Origin: Portibacter lacus
GTDB taxonomy: Bacteria > Bacteroidota > Bacteroidia > Chitinophagales > Saprospiraceae
Reading direction: 5' to 3'
Length of the DNA stretch: 64,000 nucleotides
Assembly (NCBI RefSeq): GCF_021533215.1
Contig: NZ_JAJNKA010000010.1
Span: forward strand, 166,818 to 230,817
The translations under genes and the position numbers were made by a program. The notes below the pieces were generated by a model. The model worked only from the letters and a program-made list of their open reading frames with translations. It was not told the origin of the DNA and ran no database searches. Below, piece by piece: positions 38,101 through 47,794 of this stretch (the first letter of the stretch is position 1; every line of letters begins with the position of its first letter).

Positions 38101-39980
38101 GTTTCAATGCTTCTGTTAGTATTCCTAAATTTGGATTCAGGCAACATCAATTTGGGTTAGTCAATTTTGATGCTTCAAGTCCATCTCTAAAAGAACCTAT
38201 TGAATACAAATTAGTCGCTTATGATAAGGATAAAAATCTGAATTTTAGCGGTGCATATACGATCGCAGATAAAAATAATAAAGGGAAATTAAGGATTAAT
38301 AATTATCCACTGGATCTACTTGAATATATTATCGATGATGGAATATCTGAAACATTCGGGACTGTGGATGCAAGTGTATCTTATGATGGCCCGATAGGAT
38401 ATCCTGAAATTTCTGGTAAAGCTGAAGTTAAAGAAGGTGGCTCTAAGATTGACTACCTCGGTACAAGATATAAAGTCGGAAAAAATAACATTCAGTTCTC
38501 AGATGGTTATATTGATTTCTCAGATGGTATTCTTATAGATAGTAGAGGGCAGGAAGCAATAGTGCAAGGTGGATTAAGACACGAGGCGTTCAGAGATTTC
38601 TCTGCAGACCTTAGAATCAGATCACCGAAATTCATTGCATTGAATACATCGAAAGAAGACAATCCATCGTATTATGGATTTGCACAAGGTGAAATGGATG
38701 TTCTTTTCTCTGGTCCATTTGAAACCATATTGATTTCGGTAAATGCAACAACCGGAAGAAATACGGTATTGAATCTTCCAGTTGAGTATACTGCTGAGGA
38801 GTATAGCACAGACTTTATCGAAATTATCAATAAAAATGCTCCGAAGAAAAAGGTAAGTAGAGAAGATATTAATCTAGAGGGTTTGAGTCTGGATATGAAT
38901 GTGAATGTAACTCAAGATGCTAAAGTGGTCATTCTATTCGATGAAACAGCCAAGGATATATTAGAAAGTTCCGGACGTGGCGCGATTCAATTAGCTATCG
39001 ATCCAGAAGGAAATTTTGAGATGTTTGGGAATTATGAAGTGGTTAGTGGTCAATATTTGTTTACCATACCATCGTTACTCGTTAATAAATCTTTTATCAT
39101 TCAGAATGGAGGGAATATAGAGTGGACGGGTGATCCTTTAAATGCGAATCTGAATATAGATGCAACATATAGGGGGTTGCAAGCATCACTTGATAAATTC
39201 TTAGCGGAGTACTTGCCAGAAGGAAACGTAGGATTAGCGAATCAAGCCAAGCAAAGAGTGGAAGTAGCGTTAACGATGGATTTAGGAGGGACGATGTCAA
39301 CTCCAGATATAGATTTTGATATTTCCTTTCCGAACTTAACAGGTGAATTGAAACCATTAGCTGAAGGACGGTTAAGAACATTAGAAACGAACCAAGATGC
39401 TTACAACGATATCGTATTCGGCTTGATTTTACTAAGAACATTCTTGCCTCCGAATCAAGTTGGAAATAGTATTTTGAATAGCGGTAATTTAATTGGTACA
39501 GGCTACAGTACAATTAGCGAATTCGTATCGAATCAATTTTCGATTCTCCTTTCAAGTATCTTCGATGAGGCGCTAGAAGGAAATTCCTACTTCTCAGGTG
39601 TAGATGTAAATTTTGCAGCCAATAAAAATTCGAATGTTTTTGCTCAAAACAACAATGATATCCTGCCAGATGAATATGACATCAATTTGGTTTCTAGTTT
39701 CAATGAGGACAAATGGAACCTTCAGATAGGTGGTCGATATGTAGTGAATAGCGTTTTCCTCGATGTAGGCGAATACTTTGCACCTGATTTCGTAGTCGAA
39801 TACTACATTACAGATGATCGACGGTTAAAGTTGAACCTTTATGCTCGATCCGATTACGATACTACCAATTCTAGGAAACTGCAATCTGGAATCGGTATAA
39901 CCTATAGAAAGGAATTTAATAACCTTTTCGATTTTGCTCGTGAAATCAATGAAGTTGCACAGAAAGGTGACGCGCTGTAG
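35160..39980 (+). CDS. tamB: TamB family translocation/assembly module protein
   Basis: The ATG at 35160 is preferred over an upstream TTG because it opens a basic stretch and a single N-terminal membrane helix (about residues 20-45). The 1,606-residue protein is an almost unbroken series of short beta strands (AsmA-like repeats, then the TamB domain) ending DTTNSRKLQSGIGITYRKEF. It would span the periplasm and help insert outer-membrane proteins or move lipids. In Bacteroidota a TamA/BamA-like partner is often adjacent; here the neighbour is folP, so the partner is elsewhere. Confidence 0.85.
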   Translation: MANEKVNTDDKKKKSIGFFARSVIVLFMVILFILTFLTSILYVPSIQNYVVDRVAFRVSNNINGEIKVGNVKLNVFKGLVLQDFVILEKISGDTLIAADAVNAGFADNLFSLFNRQANINTVELTGVSLKDEKGTTSAYSKLASIFRNESVGEDTGEKKEPFDINIKQLNLNDFEYQSVDSIKGETRYVFMKRAEITIDSIDIPGQNFNISKFEANAPHFELTFFERSESEYVSSSVSIDDSTFTIPDTFDLVIQEAHLENGIFILQDLNKVPTGIANEFDPAIIEAKEVNLDIKDFYVNSAAEIVAKIEAGSLKSQDEMIVINEFSCDEYRLDQRRMTFQGLNLITNNSHVKDNLIFKFRSIKDFNDFNNRVIMEANITKSKVGINELIYFAPSMKKSDFFFKNQKRQINFDGIVTGRVNSLNASKMKINFGNEIAIKGRMNSRNLEDVEDAILNLGLDEFSMTVATLSEIIPGFNPPPNFYKLGRLNFNGRFDGYIQDFVAFGDLTSDLGKADLDMRLDLKDGAENAQYSGSAVLRAFDLATWSGNTDFGMLEVEATVKNGKGLRLESVNAELAANVNMLEYKGYVYEDFNMEGKFEQNLFDGIFEISDPNIDLDFSGSIDFTDSIPVYDFEAQVNALKLKKLNIIAEDFALEGNLEINANGTDINNAQGTASGTEFILYKNGNEFKLDSFDLRAKGAFPKRRNFVLNSSLADIELNGFFKLEELPDAFISGLKTNYPNFTKRLNHIKYPNPSPGYDFNINMTIKESEDIFEVLLGESIFIQDATVLGRISNIDNRSALDISFPFLEVNGNVFGGIKGDLFAQAEEGKLDLVVEYANINGVDFSPVKIVANAGKEELHFTINSAELIDSFTNITIDGILRNEDDLFNVRFDNTSFDAFGSTWAFNDENNVVFGTEYLQIDNLVLSDGVRALTFDDINNKGVAMNISSLSTSFFNRLFKADFRGDINGSVEVANVFDFKGFNASVSIPKFGFRQHQFGLVNFDASSPSLKEPIEYKLVAYDKDKNLNFSGAYTIADKNNKGKLRINNYPLDLLEYIIDDGISETFGTVDASVSYDGPIGYPEISGKAEVKEGGSKIDYLGTRYKVGKNNIQFSDGYIDFSDGILIDSRGQEAIVQGGLRHEAFRDFSADLRIRSPKFIALNTSKEDNPSYYGFAQGEMDVLFSGPFETILISVNATTGRNTVLNLPVEYTAEEYSTDFIEIINKNAPKKKVSREDINLEGLSLDMNVNVTQDAKVVILFDETAKDILESSGRGAIQLAIDPEGNFEMFGNYEVVSGQYLFTIPSLLVNKSFIIQNGGNIEWTGDPLNANLNIDATYRGLQASLDKFLAEYLPEGNVGLANQAKQRVEVALTMDLGGTMSTPDIDFDISFPNLTGELKPLAEGRLRTLETNQDAYNDIVFGLILLRTFLPPNQVGNSILNSGNLIGTGYSTISEFVSNQFSILLSSIFDEALEGNSYFSGVDVNFAANKNSNVFAQNNNDILPDEYDINLVSSFNEDKWNLQIGGRYVVNSVFLDVGEYFAPDFVVEYYITDDRRLKLNLYARSDYDTTNSRKLQSGIGITYRKEFNNLFDFAREINEVAQKGDAL

Positions 39981-40176
39981 AATTAGTCTTTCTATCGAAT
40001 AAAAGGAATAACACTTACCATATTGGATGTTAATATCAGTTGCTCAAAATGGGTATATGTAGGCATATTTAGCCTGATTTCAGTAGAAAAATCAAACTTT
40101 GAAAAATATATGTGCCGTTAGTTCCTTTTTTAATACCGAAGATCAAATGTAGGTGGGAATAACCTATAACACATTA

Positions 40177-40184
40177 TATATTTG
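40177..40184 (+). promoter_or_regulatory. -7 box TATATTTG before a possible small RNA
   Basis: An exact TAnnTTTG match lies inside the 413-bp gap between tamB and mutS2, with no reading frame behind it. No -33 element at usual spacing was seen. Confidence 0.35.
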
Positions 40185-40190
40185 AATCAT

Positions 40191-40367
40191 AGTTAGAAAG
40201 CTAATTAGAACCATAAGTCCAAATTACCTAAACCATTTTGAAAACATTACCCCTAATTACCAAAATTTCGAGCTATGCCTAATGATTCGAAATTCCAAGC
40301 AATAACCTTATTGCTGCAACCTTAAACCCTCAAAGAGCCTACTTATAATGAGTAGGCTCTTTTTTTT
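40191..40367 (+). ncRNA. candidate small RNA with three hairpins
   Basis: Behind the -7 box at 40177, three hairpins follow in order. They are AATTTCGA/TCGAAATT (40264-40271/40287-40294), AGCAATAA/TTATTGCT (40298-40305/40308-40315), and AGAGCCTACT/AGTAGGCTCT (40334-40343/40351-40360), the last with a T7 run. No ORF fits, and the terminator ends 27 bp before mutS2. It could also be the long 3' end of the tamB transcript. Confidence 0.35.
40334..40367 (+). terminator. strong intrinsic terminator upstream of mutS2
   Basis: A perfect 10-bp stem (AGAGCCTACT/AGTAGGCTCT) with a 7-nt loop and a following T run. It insulates mutS2 from upstream transcription. Confidence 0.85.
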
Positions 40368-40374
40368 ATCTTTG
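40367..40374 (+). promoter_or_regulatory. -7 promoter box TATCTTTG of mutS2
   Basis: An exact TAnnTTTG match overlaps the last T of the terminator. The ATG lies 19 bases on, giving a 5' leader of only about 12 nt. Confidence 0.5.
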
Positions 40375-40393
40375 AGGTAAAATTATCTAATTG

Positions 40394-42778
40394 ATGAGTG
40401 TTCAGTTTATTCCAGCTGATGGATGGAAAAAGTTAGAGTTCGATAAGTTAATCGAGCATATTCAGCCTTATTGCCTTAGTGCGCATACTAAAGAGCAACT
40501 ATCTAAGATGCCGATATTGACTCAAGTAAGTGAGATTAAAACTATCTTTGAAGAACTCGCTGAATGGAATCTTTCTATAGAAGAAAGAGAAGCCGTACAA
40601 TTATCTGCGATTGTACCAATCATGGAAGACGTATATCTTTTGCAAAAAGAAGGCTATGTTCTTTCTGTTGAGTCCATCATTAACATCAATGAAGTCATAC
40701 AGAATCATCGTCGAATTTCTGCACATTTCACAGAAGCAAAGCAAACTAAATATCCCGTCCTTTTCAATCTTTTTCAGCAAGTTAACATGGAAAAGCAAGT
40801 TTATCCTTTAGTTGATAAGGTTTTCGATGAAGAAGGAGAAGTGAAACCGAATGCAAGTCCAGACCTCGCTATTATTAGCAAGCAGATCAAGTCTAAGCAG
40901 AGAGCAATCGATTCCGAGTTTAATAAACTGCTGACCAAGTACCGAAATCAAGGAATGCTTTCTGATACCTCGGAAAGTTATAGGAACGGAAGAAGAGTGC
41001 TGACTGTTCCCGCTGAAAATAAAAGGAAAATAAAAGGAATCATTCATGATGAATCGCAGACAGGAAAGACGGTATTTATAGAACCTGATGCCATCATCCC
41101 ATTTAATAATGATCTTTTCGATCTGTATGCGGATCGGAAGCGGGAAATATATAGGATTATTAAGCAGTTATGTAATGATCTGAGGCCATATGGAAACGAC
41201 TTTTTGGATTCTTTTAATCTTCAGATACATTATGATGTCATCCAGTCGAAGGCTGCCTTCAGTAAACTTATTAACGGAGTTATTCCTAATATATCAGACC
41301 AGCCGGTATTATCCTTTAAGAAAGCCTATCATCCGCTATTGTTGATTAAAAATAGTAGAGAGGATAAGGAGACAGTTCCTTTTGAATTGGTACTTCATGG
41401 ACAGAATAGAGTGCTGATGATCAGTGGACCTAATGCAGGAGGGAAGTCTATTTTGATGAAGGCAGTAGGACTTATACAGCTAATGTTCCAAGCAGGAATT
41501 CCCATCCCAGTTGATAGTGACACGACGATGGGAATCTTTAAGAAAATCTGTATTGATATCGGTGACCAGCAATCGATAGAAGATGACTTAAGTACCTATA
41601 GTTCTAGATTAAAGAACATGAAAGAGTTCACGGAGACATTGGACAGAGACAGTTTAGTGTTGATAGATGAGTTCGGATCAGGGACAGATCCCAAGATAGG
41701 AGGAGCGATAGCAGAAGCTTTGCTGAAGAATTTTATTTTGACAGGTTGTTCTGGAGTCATAACGAGTCACTATTCTAATCTGAAGTTATTCGCCTATAAG
41801 ACTAAAGGAATTGTCAACGGCGCAATGATATTCGACCAGAAAGAACTTCAAGCGACGTATGAAATGAAAATTGGTAGACCAGGAAGCTCATTCGCATTTG
41901 AAATTGCGTCTAAAATTGGACTCGATCCTAAGATTTTAAAGTATGCAAAGTCAAAGACGGGAAAAGATAATGTAGAAGTGGAGACGCTTTTGACAGATCT
42001 CCAGAAGGAAAAGCAAGAACTAGAGTCGAAGGTGGGTTATCTAGAGAAAAAGAGCCAAGATTTAGAAAAGTTAATTAAGAACTATGAAGTACTTCATGGA
42101 GAGTTAGAGTATAAGCGAAAGAAGCTGAAAATGGAGCAGAAAGCTCAGAAACTCGGTGAGAAGAATGAAAATAATAAGCGGGTAGAAAGATTGATCCGAG
42201 AGATCAAAGAAGAAAAGAATATTGAGAAAGCGAAAAAGCTATCGAGAACACTAAAAGAAGAAAAGAAAGGCCTGAGCACCGATATTGATAAGTTAAAAAA
42301 GGACGTTTACTACGCTAAGGATATAGATATATCTCAGTTTAAGAAAGGGAGTTTTGTGAAGTTGAAAACGGGAAGTGAAATCGGGAAGATCTTAGGAATA
42401 AAGAAGAACAAAGCGGAAGTGTCTATAGGTATTATGAGGATGTTTGTTCCACTTACAGAACTGATTCCAGCGCGAGAGCCGATCGAAACGAATAGAAGAA
42501 AGAGTGTAACGTCACAGTTTACAAGTAACCACCAGGATGTTGATGACAAATTAGATATCAGAGGATTTTCGATGGGAGAAGCAGCAAAGATTTTAGAGGG
42601 ATTTCTTGATAAATTTTTGCTCAGTAGCAATTACGAAGTGAAAATTATTCATGGAGTGGGGACGGGTGCACTTAAAAAAGTGGTTTGGGCCAAGGCGAAA
42701 GACTATAAAGACTTCAGTAATATTTTCCATCCAGAGGAAGAGGCTGGGGGAGAAGGCGTTACGATAATTCAGAGTTGA
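40394..42778 (+). CDS. mutS2: endonuclease MutS2 (MutS2-Smr)
   Basis: The ATG at 40394 follows a TTG that would add only one residue. The 794-residue protein has the MutS-like core with Walker A GPNAGGKSILMKAVG (about 347) and Walker B LIDEFGSGTDPKIGG (~427). A long basic coiled coil (about 530-640) follows, and a C-terminal Smr domain with DIRGFSMGEAAKIL and HGVGTGALKK. MutS2 acts in recombination control or ribosome rescue rather than mismatch repair. Its TGA stop is also the start of the 108-bp tandem repeat. Confidence 0.93.
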   Translation: MSVQFIPADGWKKLEFDKLIEHIQPYCLSAHTKEQLSKMPILTQVSEIKTIFEELAEWNLSIEEREAVQLSAIVPIMEDVYLLQKEGYVLSVESIININEVIQNHRRISAHFTEAKQTKYPVLFNLFQQVNMEKQVYPLVDKVFDEEGEVKPNASPDLAIISKQIKSKQRAIDSEFNKLLTKYRNQGMLSDTSESYRNGRRVLTVPAENKRKIKGIIHDESQTGKTVFIEPDAIIPFNNDLFDLYADRKREIYRIIKQLCNDLRPYGNDFLDSFNLQIHYDVIQSKAAFSKLINGVIPNISDQPVLSFKKAYHPLLLIKNSREDKETVPFELVLHGQNRVLMISGPNAGGKSILMKAVGLIQLMFQAGIPIPVDSDTTMGIFKKICIDIGDQQSIEDDLSTYSSRLKNMKEFTETLDRDSLVLIDEFGSGTDPKIGGAIAEALLKNFILTGCSGVITSHYSNLKLFAYKTKGIVNGAMIFDQKELQATYEMKIGRPGSSFAFEIASKIGLDPKILKYAKSKTGKDNVEVETLLTDLQKEKQELESKVGYLEKKSQDLEKLIKNYEVLHGELEYKRKKLKMEQKAQKLGEKNENNKRVERLIREIKEEKNIEKAKKLSRTLKEEKKGLSTDIDKLKKDVYYAKDIDISQFKKGSFVKLKTGSEIGKILGIKKNKAEVSIGIMRMFVPLTELIPAREPIETNRRKSVTSQFTSNHQDVDDKLDIRGFSMGEAAKILEGFLDKFLLSSNYEVKIIHGVGTGALKKVVWAKAKDYKDFSNIFHPEEEAGGEGVTIIQS

Positions 42779-43264
42779 TGTTATCGCTTCCTAATACTCT
42801 TCTGATGTTATCGCTTCCCGCGATGACATCAATATTGGTATAACAGATCTAACATCGCTAGAAGCGCTGTCAGATCGACAAATCACTTTCAGATCAAAAG
42901 GAAATTATTTTGATGTTATCGCTTTCCCGCGATGACATCAATATTGGTATAACAGATCTTACATGGCTAGAAGCGTTGTCAGATCGACAAATCACTTTCG
43001 ATCAAAATGAAGTTGTCTTGATGTTATCGCTTCCTGCGATGACATCAATGTTTTTAGAACAGATCTAACATCATTAGAAGCGCTGTCAGATCGACAAATC
43101 ACTTTCAGATCAAAAGGGAATTATTTTGATGTTATCGCTTCCTGCGATGACATCAATGTTGCTATAACAGATCTAACATCGCTAGAAGCGTTGTCAGATC
43201 GACAAATCACTTTCGATCATAGGGGAATTATTTTGATGTTATCGCTTCCCGCGATGACATCAAT
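42776..43264 (+). repeat. 108-bp tandem repeat array with two hairpins per unit
   Basis: Units begin with TGATGTTATCGC at 42803, 42911, 43019, 43127 and 43234 (partial), so spacing is 108, 108, 108 and 107. A fragment of the same start lies at 42776, where its TGA is the mutS2 stop codon. Each unit has GATGTTATCGC against GCGATGACATC, and a second imperfect pair (GATCTAACATCGCT against AGCGCTGTCAGATC). Spacers are not unique, so this is not a CRISPR array. Confidence 0.9.
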
Positions 43265-43290
43265 GAATTAAAGCGTTATTTTCTCCTAGA

Positions 43291-43345
43291 CTATTCTCCT
43301 ATCTCATAGCCTTACTGGATGTCAGACCATGAAATAGGAGAATAG
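43291..43345. repeat. hairpin repeat family, copy A
   Basis: CTATTCTCCTAT (43291-43302) and ATAGGAGAATAG (43334-43345) form a perfect 12-bp outer stem. Inside is an imperfect inverted pair, TCATAGCC-TTAC against GTCAGACCATGA, shared with copies B (53108) and C (58471). It lies 30 bp downstream of the minus-strand beta-helix gene. Confidence 0.75.
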
Positions 43346-43375
43346 TATGAGTTCGTTATTTTAATCTTGGATCGA

Positions 43376-46300
43376 TCATTCATTGATATTAACTGGACCG
43401 AGAACACTTACTTTACCTTTTTTAATATAGATTGACGGACTATTTAATCCTGTGCAAGAGTTTAGAAAATCTACATTTTTCAATGTTGTCTGAGGTGTAA
43501 ATATTTCAGTATCCTGGCCTCCATAAGGGGCTCCATTATAAATAGTATTACAAATGAATGTTGAATTTTTAATATTTAATGTTGCATAAGACGCATTCAT
43601 TATGGCAACTGGGTTATTAATGCCTGCGATTTGAAAATAATATTTATTATTAATGAACTGACATGAATCTATTGTTAAAGTATTTGTAGCATTGAGATTC
43701 GACATAAGAATAGCGCCAGCCCCACGATGACTCTCATTGCCTTCGAATATTGTATTAAAAAATTCAACATTTGTGTTCGTATTATCCGATATCGCAAAAC
43801 CAGCTTCACCTTTTAAATCTTTAAAATAGGAGTTTTTAAAAGATACATTCTGATTATTGGTATATGTCAAAAACATTCCATTCTTTGATCCTGTGATTTT
43901 CAGGCCATCTATAATGTAAGTGCCCGATTCACTGCTGGTTAGGATTGCATAGTTTTGTGGAGTATTTCCTCCGTTGCTTCCATCCACAATCGTGTAATCA
44001 TTTTCTGAATTTGCAAAAGACCTCTGATTGTGTCTAACTTCACCACCGATAAATGAACCGTATATGGATACTCCAGGAACTATTCTTAACATATAATTCG
44101 AATTATCCGCATCAGTATAGGTACCTTTTGCTACCCAGACTTCCTTACCAGAAGAAGCAGCATTCATTCCTACATTCAATGCAGTATATGCATTAGCCCA
44201 GCAAGTTCCATCATTACTGCCTGTAGCATTCGAGTCAACATAAATAACATTTGAGACAGCACCTGCACATTCTATTTGATTTTCATAAGCACCTAAATCG
44301 ATAAAATTATAATATACTCTTAGATCTCCACCTAGATCAAATTGCTCCAAATTAACTTCTTTGTTTCCGGCATTAATAGCTGGTGAACTAGCTTGTAAGC
44401 GAAAATTACCTCCACCGATAAATTTAGGATCCATTCCTCCTAAAATATTTTCAGTACCTGTTGTATTAGCAGTAAGTGCTAATAACATTGAATAATTAAT
44501 TTCAGTGGAACTTCCTTCTGCATTGAAAATTTCTGTTTGATTATTGTATAAAATAGAATTTTCTATCATAACCTTACCCTCGGCATTTTCAATTTCTGAG
44601 AAGACTGTATTGTAAAGTACCCCTCCTTGATTTGCTGTATTATAGGAAAATGTACAATTAATAATCTCCGACATTGCCTCCCCTTCATTCGCAAAGTTAA
44701 AGATTGCTCCTCCTTGGTTTCCTCCTAAACTGGTGTGTGCTGTATTATTGTCAAATAAACAGTTAATAATTGTTGGACTGCTTATCCCGAAACTAGCATC
44801 ATTAAATATCGCACCACCGTACTTAGCAGTATTTCCTCTGAAGATACAATTTTTGAAAATTGGGCTTGCTTCTCCATACAATGCATTATTATATACTGCA
44901 CCTCCATAATTATTTGAATAATTACTTTCTATTGTACACCCAATTATACTTGGGTTTGCTTTTGAAAATGAACCATCAATATAAATTCCAGCACCATCTT
45001 TAAGTCCGAATGCTTGATCAGCAGATCCTCCTCTTATTGTGAAGCCATCTAAGACCATTTCATCCGTTATCCCACCTAATTCGAATCTACCGTCGATATA
45101 TACCGTATTGTATGCTTGCTGTCCATCGTTATTTAGTAAATCTCCATTAAGTATAGTTGGATTAGTTGTAGCATCGCGTTGATTTAAGGCAGTTTCGCCC
45201 CCTGTAAATCCACCATATATTTTTATGTTTTTGTTAATGTAGAAAGTTTTGTTTCTAGCATCCATGTTCCCCCCTCCAAGTCTATTTTTACTTGGCTTAT
45301 AGGTGCCCTGCGCGACCCATATTTGATTGGATGACTGCGCAACATTTATAGCATCTTGCAGATTATTAAAAGCAGTTTCCCATGTGGATCCTGTTTTACA
45401 TCCATCGGCATTCGCATCTACATATATGATATTTCCTAAGGGTGGTGTTGTCGTTGAAATAATTTCATATGCACCTATGTCTATTAAACCTTCTAATATT
45501 CTAGGCTGTCCATCTAAATCGTACATTTCTGAATTATAAGTATTCTCGCCTGCATTAACATGTGGTGAACATGACTGTAGTCTAAGGTCTCCTTCAGCTA
45601 GATCTTGAAATACTGGGTCTATTCCGATCACAGATGAAACTTCTTCGTAGTCTACACTTTGGCCTTTAATGACATCTGATCCATTTCCGTAAATGATAGA
45701 GTTTTGTACGGTCAGTTTAGATTTCCCACTAACATATACACCTGCGGGATAATTAGAAGCAATTGTAGTATTAGTTAATTTGATGTTGATGGTGTCTGAC
45801 CACGGCCTCACAGAAATAGCACCACTTAAATTTCCTTCGTTGGTATTATTGTTGAAAAATCGAGAATTAATTACCTCTGCACCAGTTTTTCCATCTGAAG
45901 CTGAGTCGCACCATAAAGCGGAACCATTCCTTTCCGAAAAATTATTTTCAAAATTACAATTTATGATTTTAGGATTCGCGATTCCATTAGACGTCCCGTC
46001 TATAGTTATACCCGCTCCACCAAGTGAGGAATAGTTATCTTTGAATGTACAATTAGCAATTATTGGTTCAACTTGATTACTTATTTCACCAGATTTTCCT
46101 CTTCCTACCAAAATTAATCCTGCTCCTCTATCATCTATATTTTGTTGATTTGTGTCAGAACGCCCAGCTTTAATAGTAAAACCATCTAATTCGAAGTCAT
46201 TGCTGATTACATTCTCACCAATTAAACCGCGTATATACACTACATGATATACGCTGTCAGCACTAGTACCAGTGCTTCCTATTTTTCCAGAAAGTATGGT

Positions 46301-47794
46301 TTCATTGTTTCTAAAATCTCTCTCACTTAAACTATTCTCAGTACCATTAAAACCTCCGAAAACTTTAAGGTCTTTATTTAGATAAAATGTCTTCTTCCTA
46401 GGGTCAGTAGGGTTTGTATTTCCTGAAATATCACTGCTAGGTAAGTAAGTACCTGCAGCTACAAATAAAGTGTCACCTTTATCAGCAGCATCGATAGCTT
46501 GTTGTAGATCAGTAAATGCATTATCCCAATTCGATCCAGTTTCACAGCCTGTTGCATTGCGTGAAACATATATAATGGTTTGGGAATTAGGCTGGTCATA
46601 TTCAGATTCATATGCGCCGATATCAATGAAATCACTTTGAATTCTAGGATTACCATCTAAGTCGAATGGTTCATTATTTAGAGCGTTATCGCCTTTATCT
46701 ACAGCACGAGAACACGCTGTCAATCTAAGATCTCCATTTTCAATGTTAACAAATAGTGGATCTATTCCAATCAGAGATGATTTGAAAAAATCTTCGTACG
46801 GTCCATAAGTTTGTATGTCCGTACCGTTGTTATTATATACGATGGTATTTTCTAAACGTAGTTTATAATCCTTATTGGGCCCATTATCATATGCCAGAAT
46901 CCCGGCTGGAAAATTGGAGACAACTGATGAGTTGACCAATTTAATATCGACAAATCCTTGATCCGGTCTTCCAGCTATACCTGCTCTATATCCACTATTA
47001 TCTCCTCTATTATTAAAGATTTTACAATTGTAAAGTTCAGTTCTAGCATCTCCTTGCTTGCCATCTATCCATATTGCAGATCCTGTAATACTTGAGAAAT
47101 TTTCTTCGAAAATACTGTTATAGATTAATGGATAACTTTTACCATTTAGCCCATTAGCTAACAATCCTCCACCACCTAGATAGGCGTGATTTCCTTTAAA
47201 TATACAAGATCGAATAGTCGGACTACATTCATTTCCCACTCCTTCACCATCCAGATATAACCCGGCTCCTCTATCTTGTTTTTTTGATGAGGAAGTCATA
47301 TTAGCCTTACCACCTGTAATAGTGAATCCATCTAGGACAAAAGCTGAACTGATCTTATTGTTTCCGCTTCCCCCTTTCAAGTAGATAACATGATAAACAC
47401 TATCAGCCTGGGTACCAGTGTTTCCGATGACTCCTGTTAAAGTGGTTTTATTAGAAAGGATATCTCGTTCAAGAAGTGAAGATTCAGTGCCATTAAAACC
47501 TCCATATATTTTGAGATCTTTTTTAATATAGAATGTCTTTTCTCTAGCATCTACTGGATTCGAATTTCCTAGCGAATCCTGAAGAGGCAAGTATTCACCT
47601 TCTGCTATCCAGATCACCTCACCAGTTATTGCATTATTAATTGCATCTTGTGGATCGTTGTATGCATCAGCCCAAGAGCTTCCGTCGTTATTGCCTATAG
47701 CATCGATATCTACGAAGATCGGATTTTGTGAATAAAGATTTAAAGAAGAAAAAATAAGAAAGAATAGAATAATTACAAAATTAACAGGGCTCAT
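43376..47794 (-). CDS. giant secreted right-handed beta-helix protein with four repeated modules
   Basis: The ATG with CAT at 47792-47794 is preferred to the GTG just before it; the protein is then 1,472 residues. A signal peptide (NFVIILFFLIFSSLNLYSQ) is followed by four modules. Each opens with a YVD-x-A-x-G...G--W--A---LQ-AI pattern (about residues 25, 406, 788 and 1,183), then a GTY/GEY step and KTFYI-K-LKIYGGFNGTE. These are choice-of-anchor/DUF1565-like beta-helix repeats of surface proteins. No type A or B T9SS tail is visible; the end is a short beta piece. Binding partners are unknown. Confidence 0.75.
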   Translation of the reverse strand: MSPVNFVIILFFLIFSSLNLYSQNPIFVDIDAIGNNDGSSWADAYNDPQDAINNAITGEVIWIAEGEYLPLQDSLGNSNPVDAREKTFYIKKDLKIYGGFNGTESSLLERDILSNKTTLTGVIGNTGTQADSVYHVIYLKGGSGNNKISSAFVLDGFTITGGKANMTSSSKKQDRGAGLYLDGEGVGNECSPTIRSCIFKGNHAYLGGGGLLANGLNGKSYPLIYNSIFEENFSSITGSAIWIDGKQGDARTELYNCKIFNNRGDNSGYRAGIAGRPDQGFVDIKLVNSSVVSNFPAGILAYDNGPNKDYKLRLENTIVYNNNGTDIQTYGPYEDFFKSSLIGIDPLFVNIENGDLRLTACSRAVDKGDNALNNEPFDLDGNPRIQSDFIDIGAYESEYDQPNSQTIIYVSRNATGCETGSNWDNAFTDLQQAIDAADKGDTLFVAAGTYLPSSDISGNTNPTDPRKKTFYLNKDLKVFGGFNGTENSLSERDFRNNETILSGKIGSTGTSADSVYHVVYIRGLIGENVISNDFELDGFTIKAGRSDTNQQNIDDRGAGLILVGRGKSGEISNQVEPIIANCTFKDNYSSLGGAGITIDGTSNGIANPKIINCNFENNFSERNGSALWCDSASDGKTGAEVINSRFFNNNTNEGNLSGAISVRPWSDTINIKLTNTTIASNYPAGVYVSGKSKLTVQNSIIYGNGSDVIKGQSVDYEEVSSVIGIDPVFQDLAEGDLRLQSCSPHVNAGENTYNSEMYDLDGQPRILEGLIDIGAYEIISTTTPPLGNIIYVDANADGCKTGSTWETAFNNLQDAINVAQSSNQIWVAQGTYKPSKNRLGGGNMDARNKTFYINKNIKIYGGFTGGETALNQRDATTNPTILNGDLLNNDGQQAYNTVYIDGRFELGGITDEMVLDGFTIRGGSADQAFGLKDGAGIYIDGSFSKANPSIIGCTIESNYSNNYGGAVYNNALYGEASPIFKNCIFRGNTAKYGGAIFNDASFGISSPTIINCLFDNNTAHTSLGGNQGGAIFNFANEGEAMSEIINCTFSYNTANQGGVLYNTVFSEIENAEGKVMIENSILYNNQTEIFNAEGSSTEINYSMLLALTANTTGTENILGGMDPKFIGGGNFRLQASSPAINAGNKEVNLEQFDLGGDLRVYYNFIDLGAYENQIECAGAVSNVIYVDSNATGSNDGTCWANAYTALNVGMNAASSGKEVWVAKGTYTDADNSNYMLRIVPGVSIYGSFIGGEVRHNQRSFANSENDYTIVDGSNGGNTPQNYAILTSSESGTYIIDGLKITGSKNGMFLTYTNNQNVSFKNSYFKDLKGEAGFAISDNTNTNVEFFNTIFEGNESHRGAGAILMSNLNATNTLTIDSCQFINNKYYFQIAGINNPVAIMNASYATLNIKNSTFICNTIYNGAPYGGQDTEIFTPQTTLKNVDFLNSCTGLNSPSIYIKKGKVSVLGPVNINE

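Noticed and set aside
37508..38107. 199-residue minus-strand frame inside tamB
   Set aside because: It lies wholly within a well-supported gene on the other strand and shows no domain or signal.
42776..43264. CRISPR-like array
   Set aside because: The whole 108-bp unit repeats, including the parts that would be spacers. There are no unique spacers and no cas genes.
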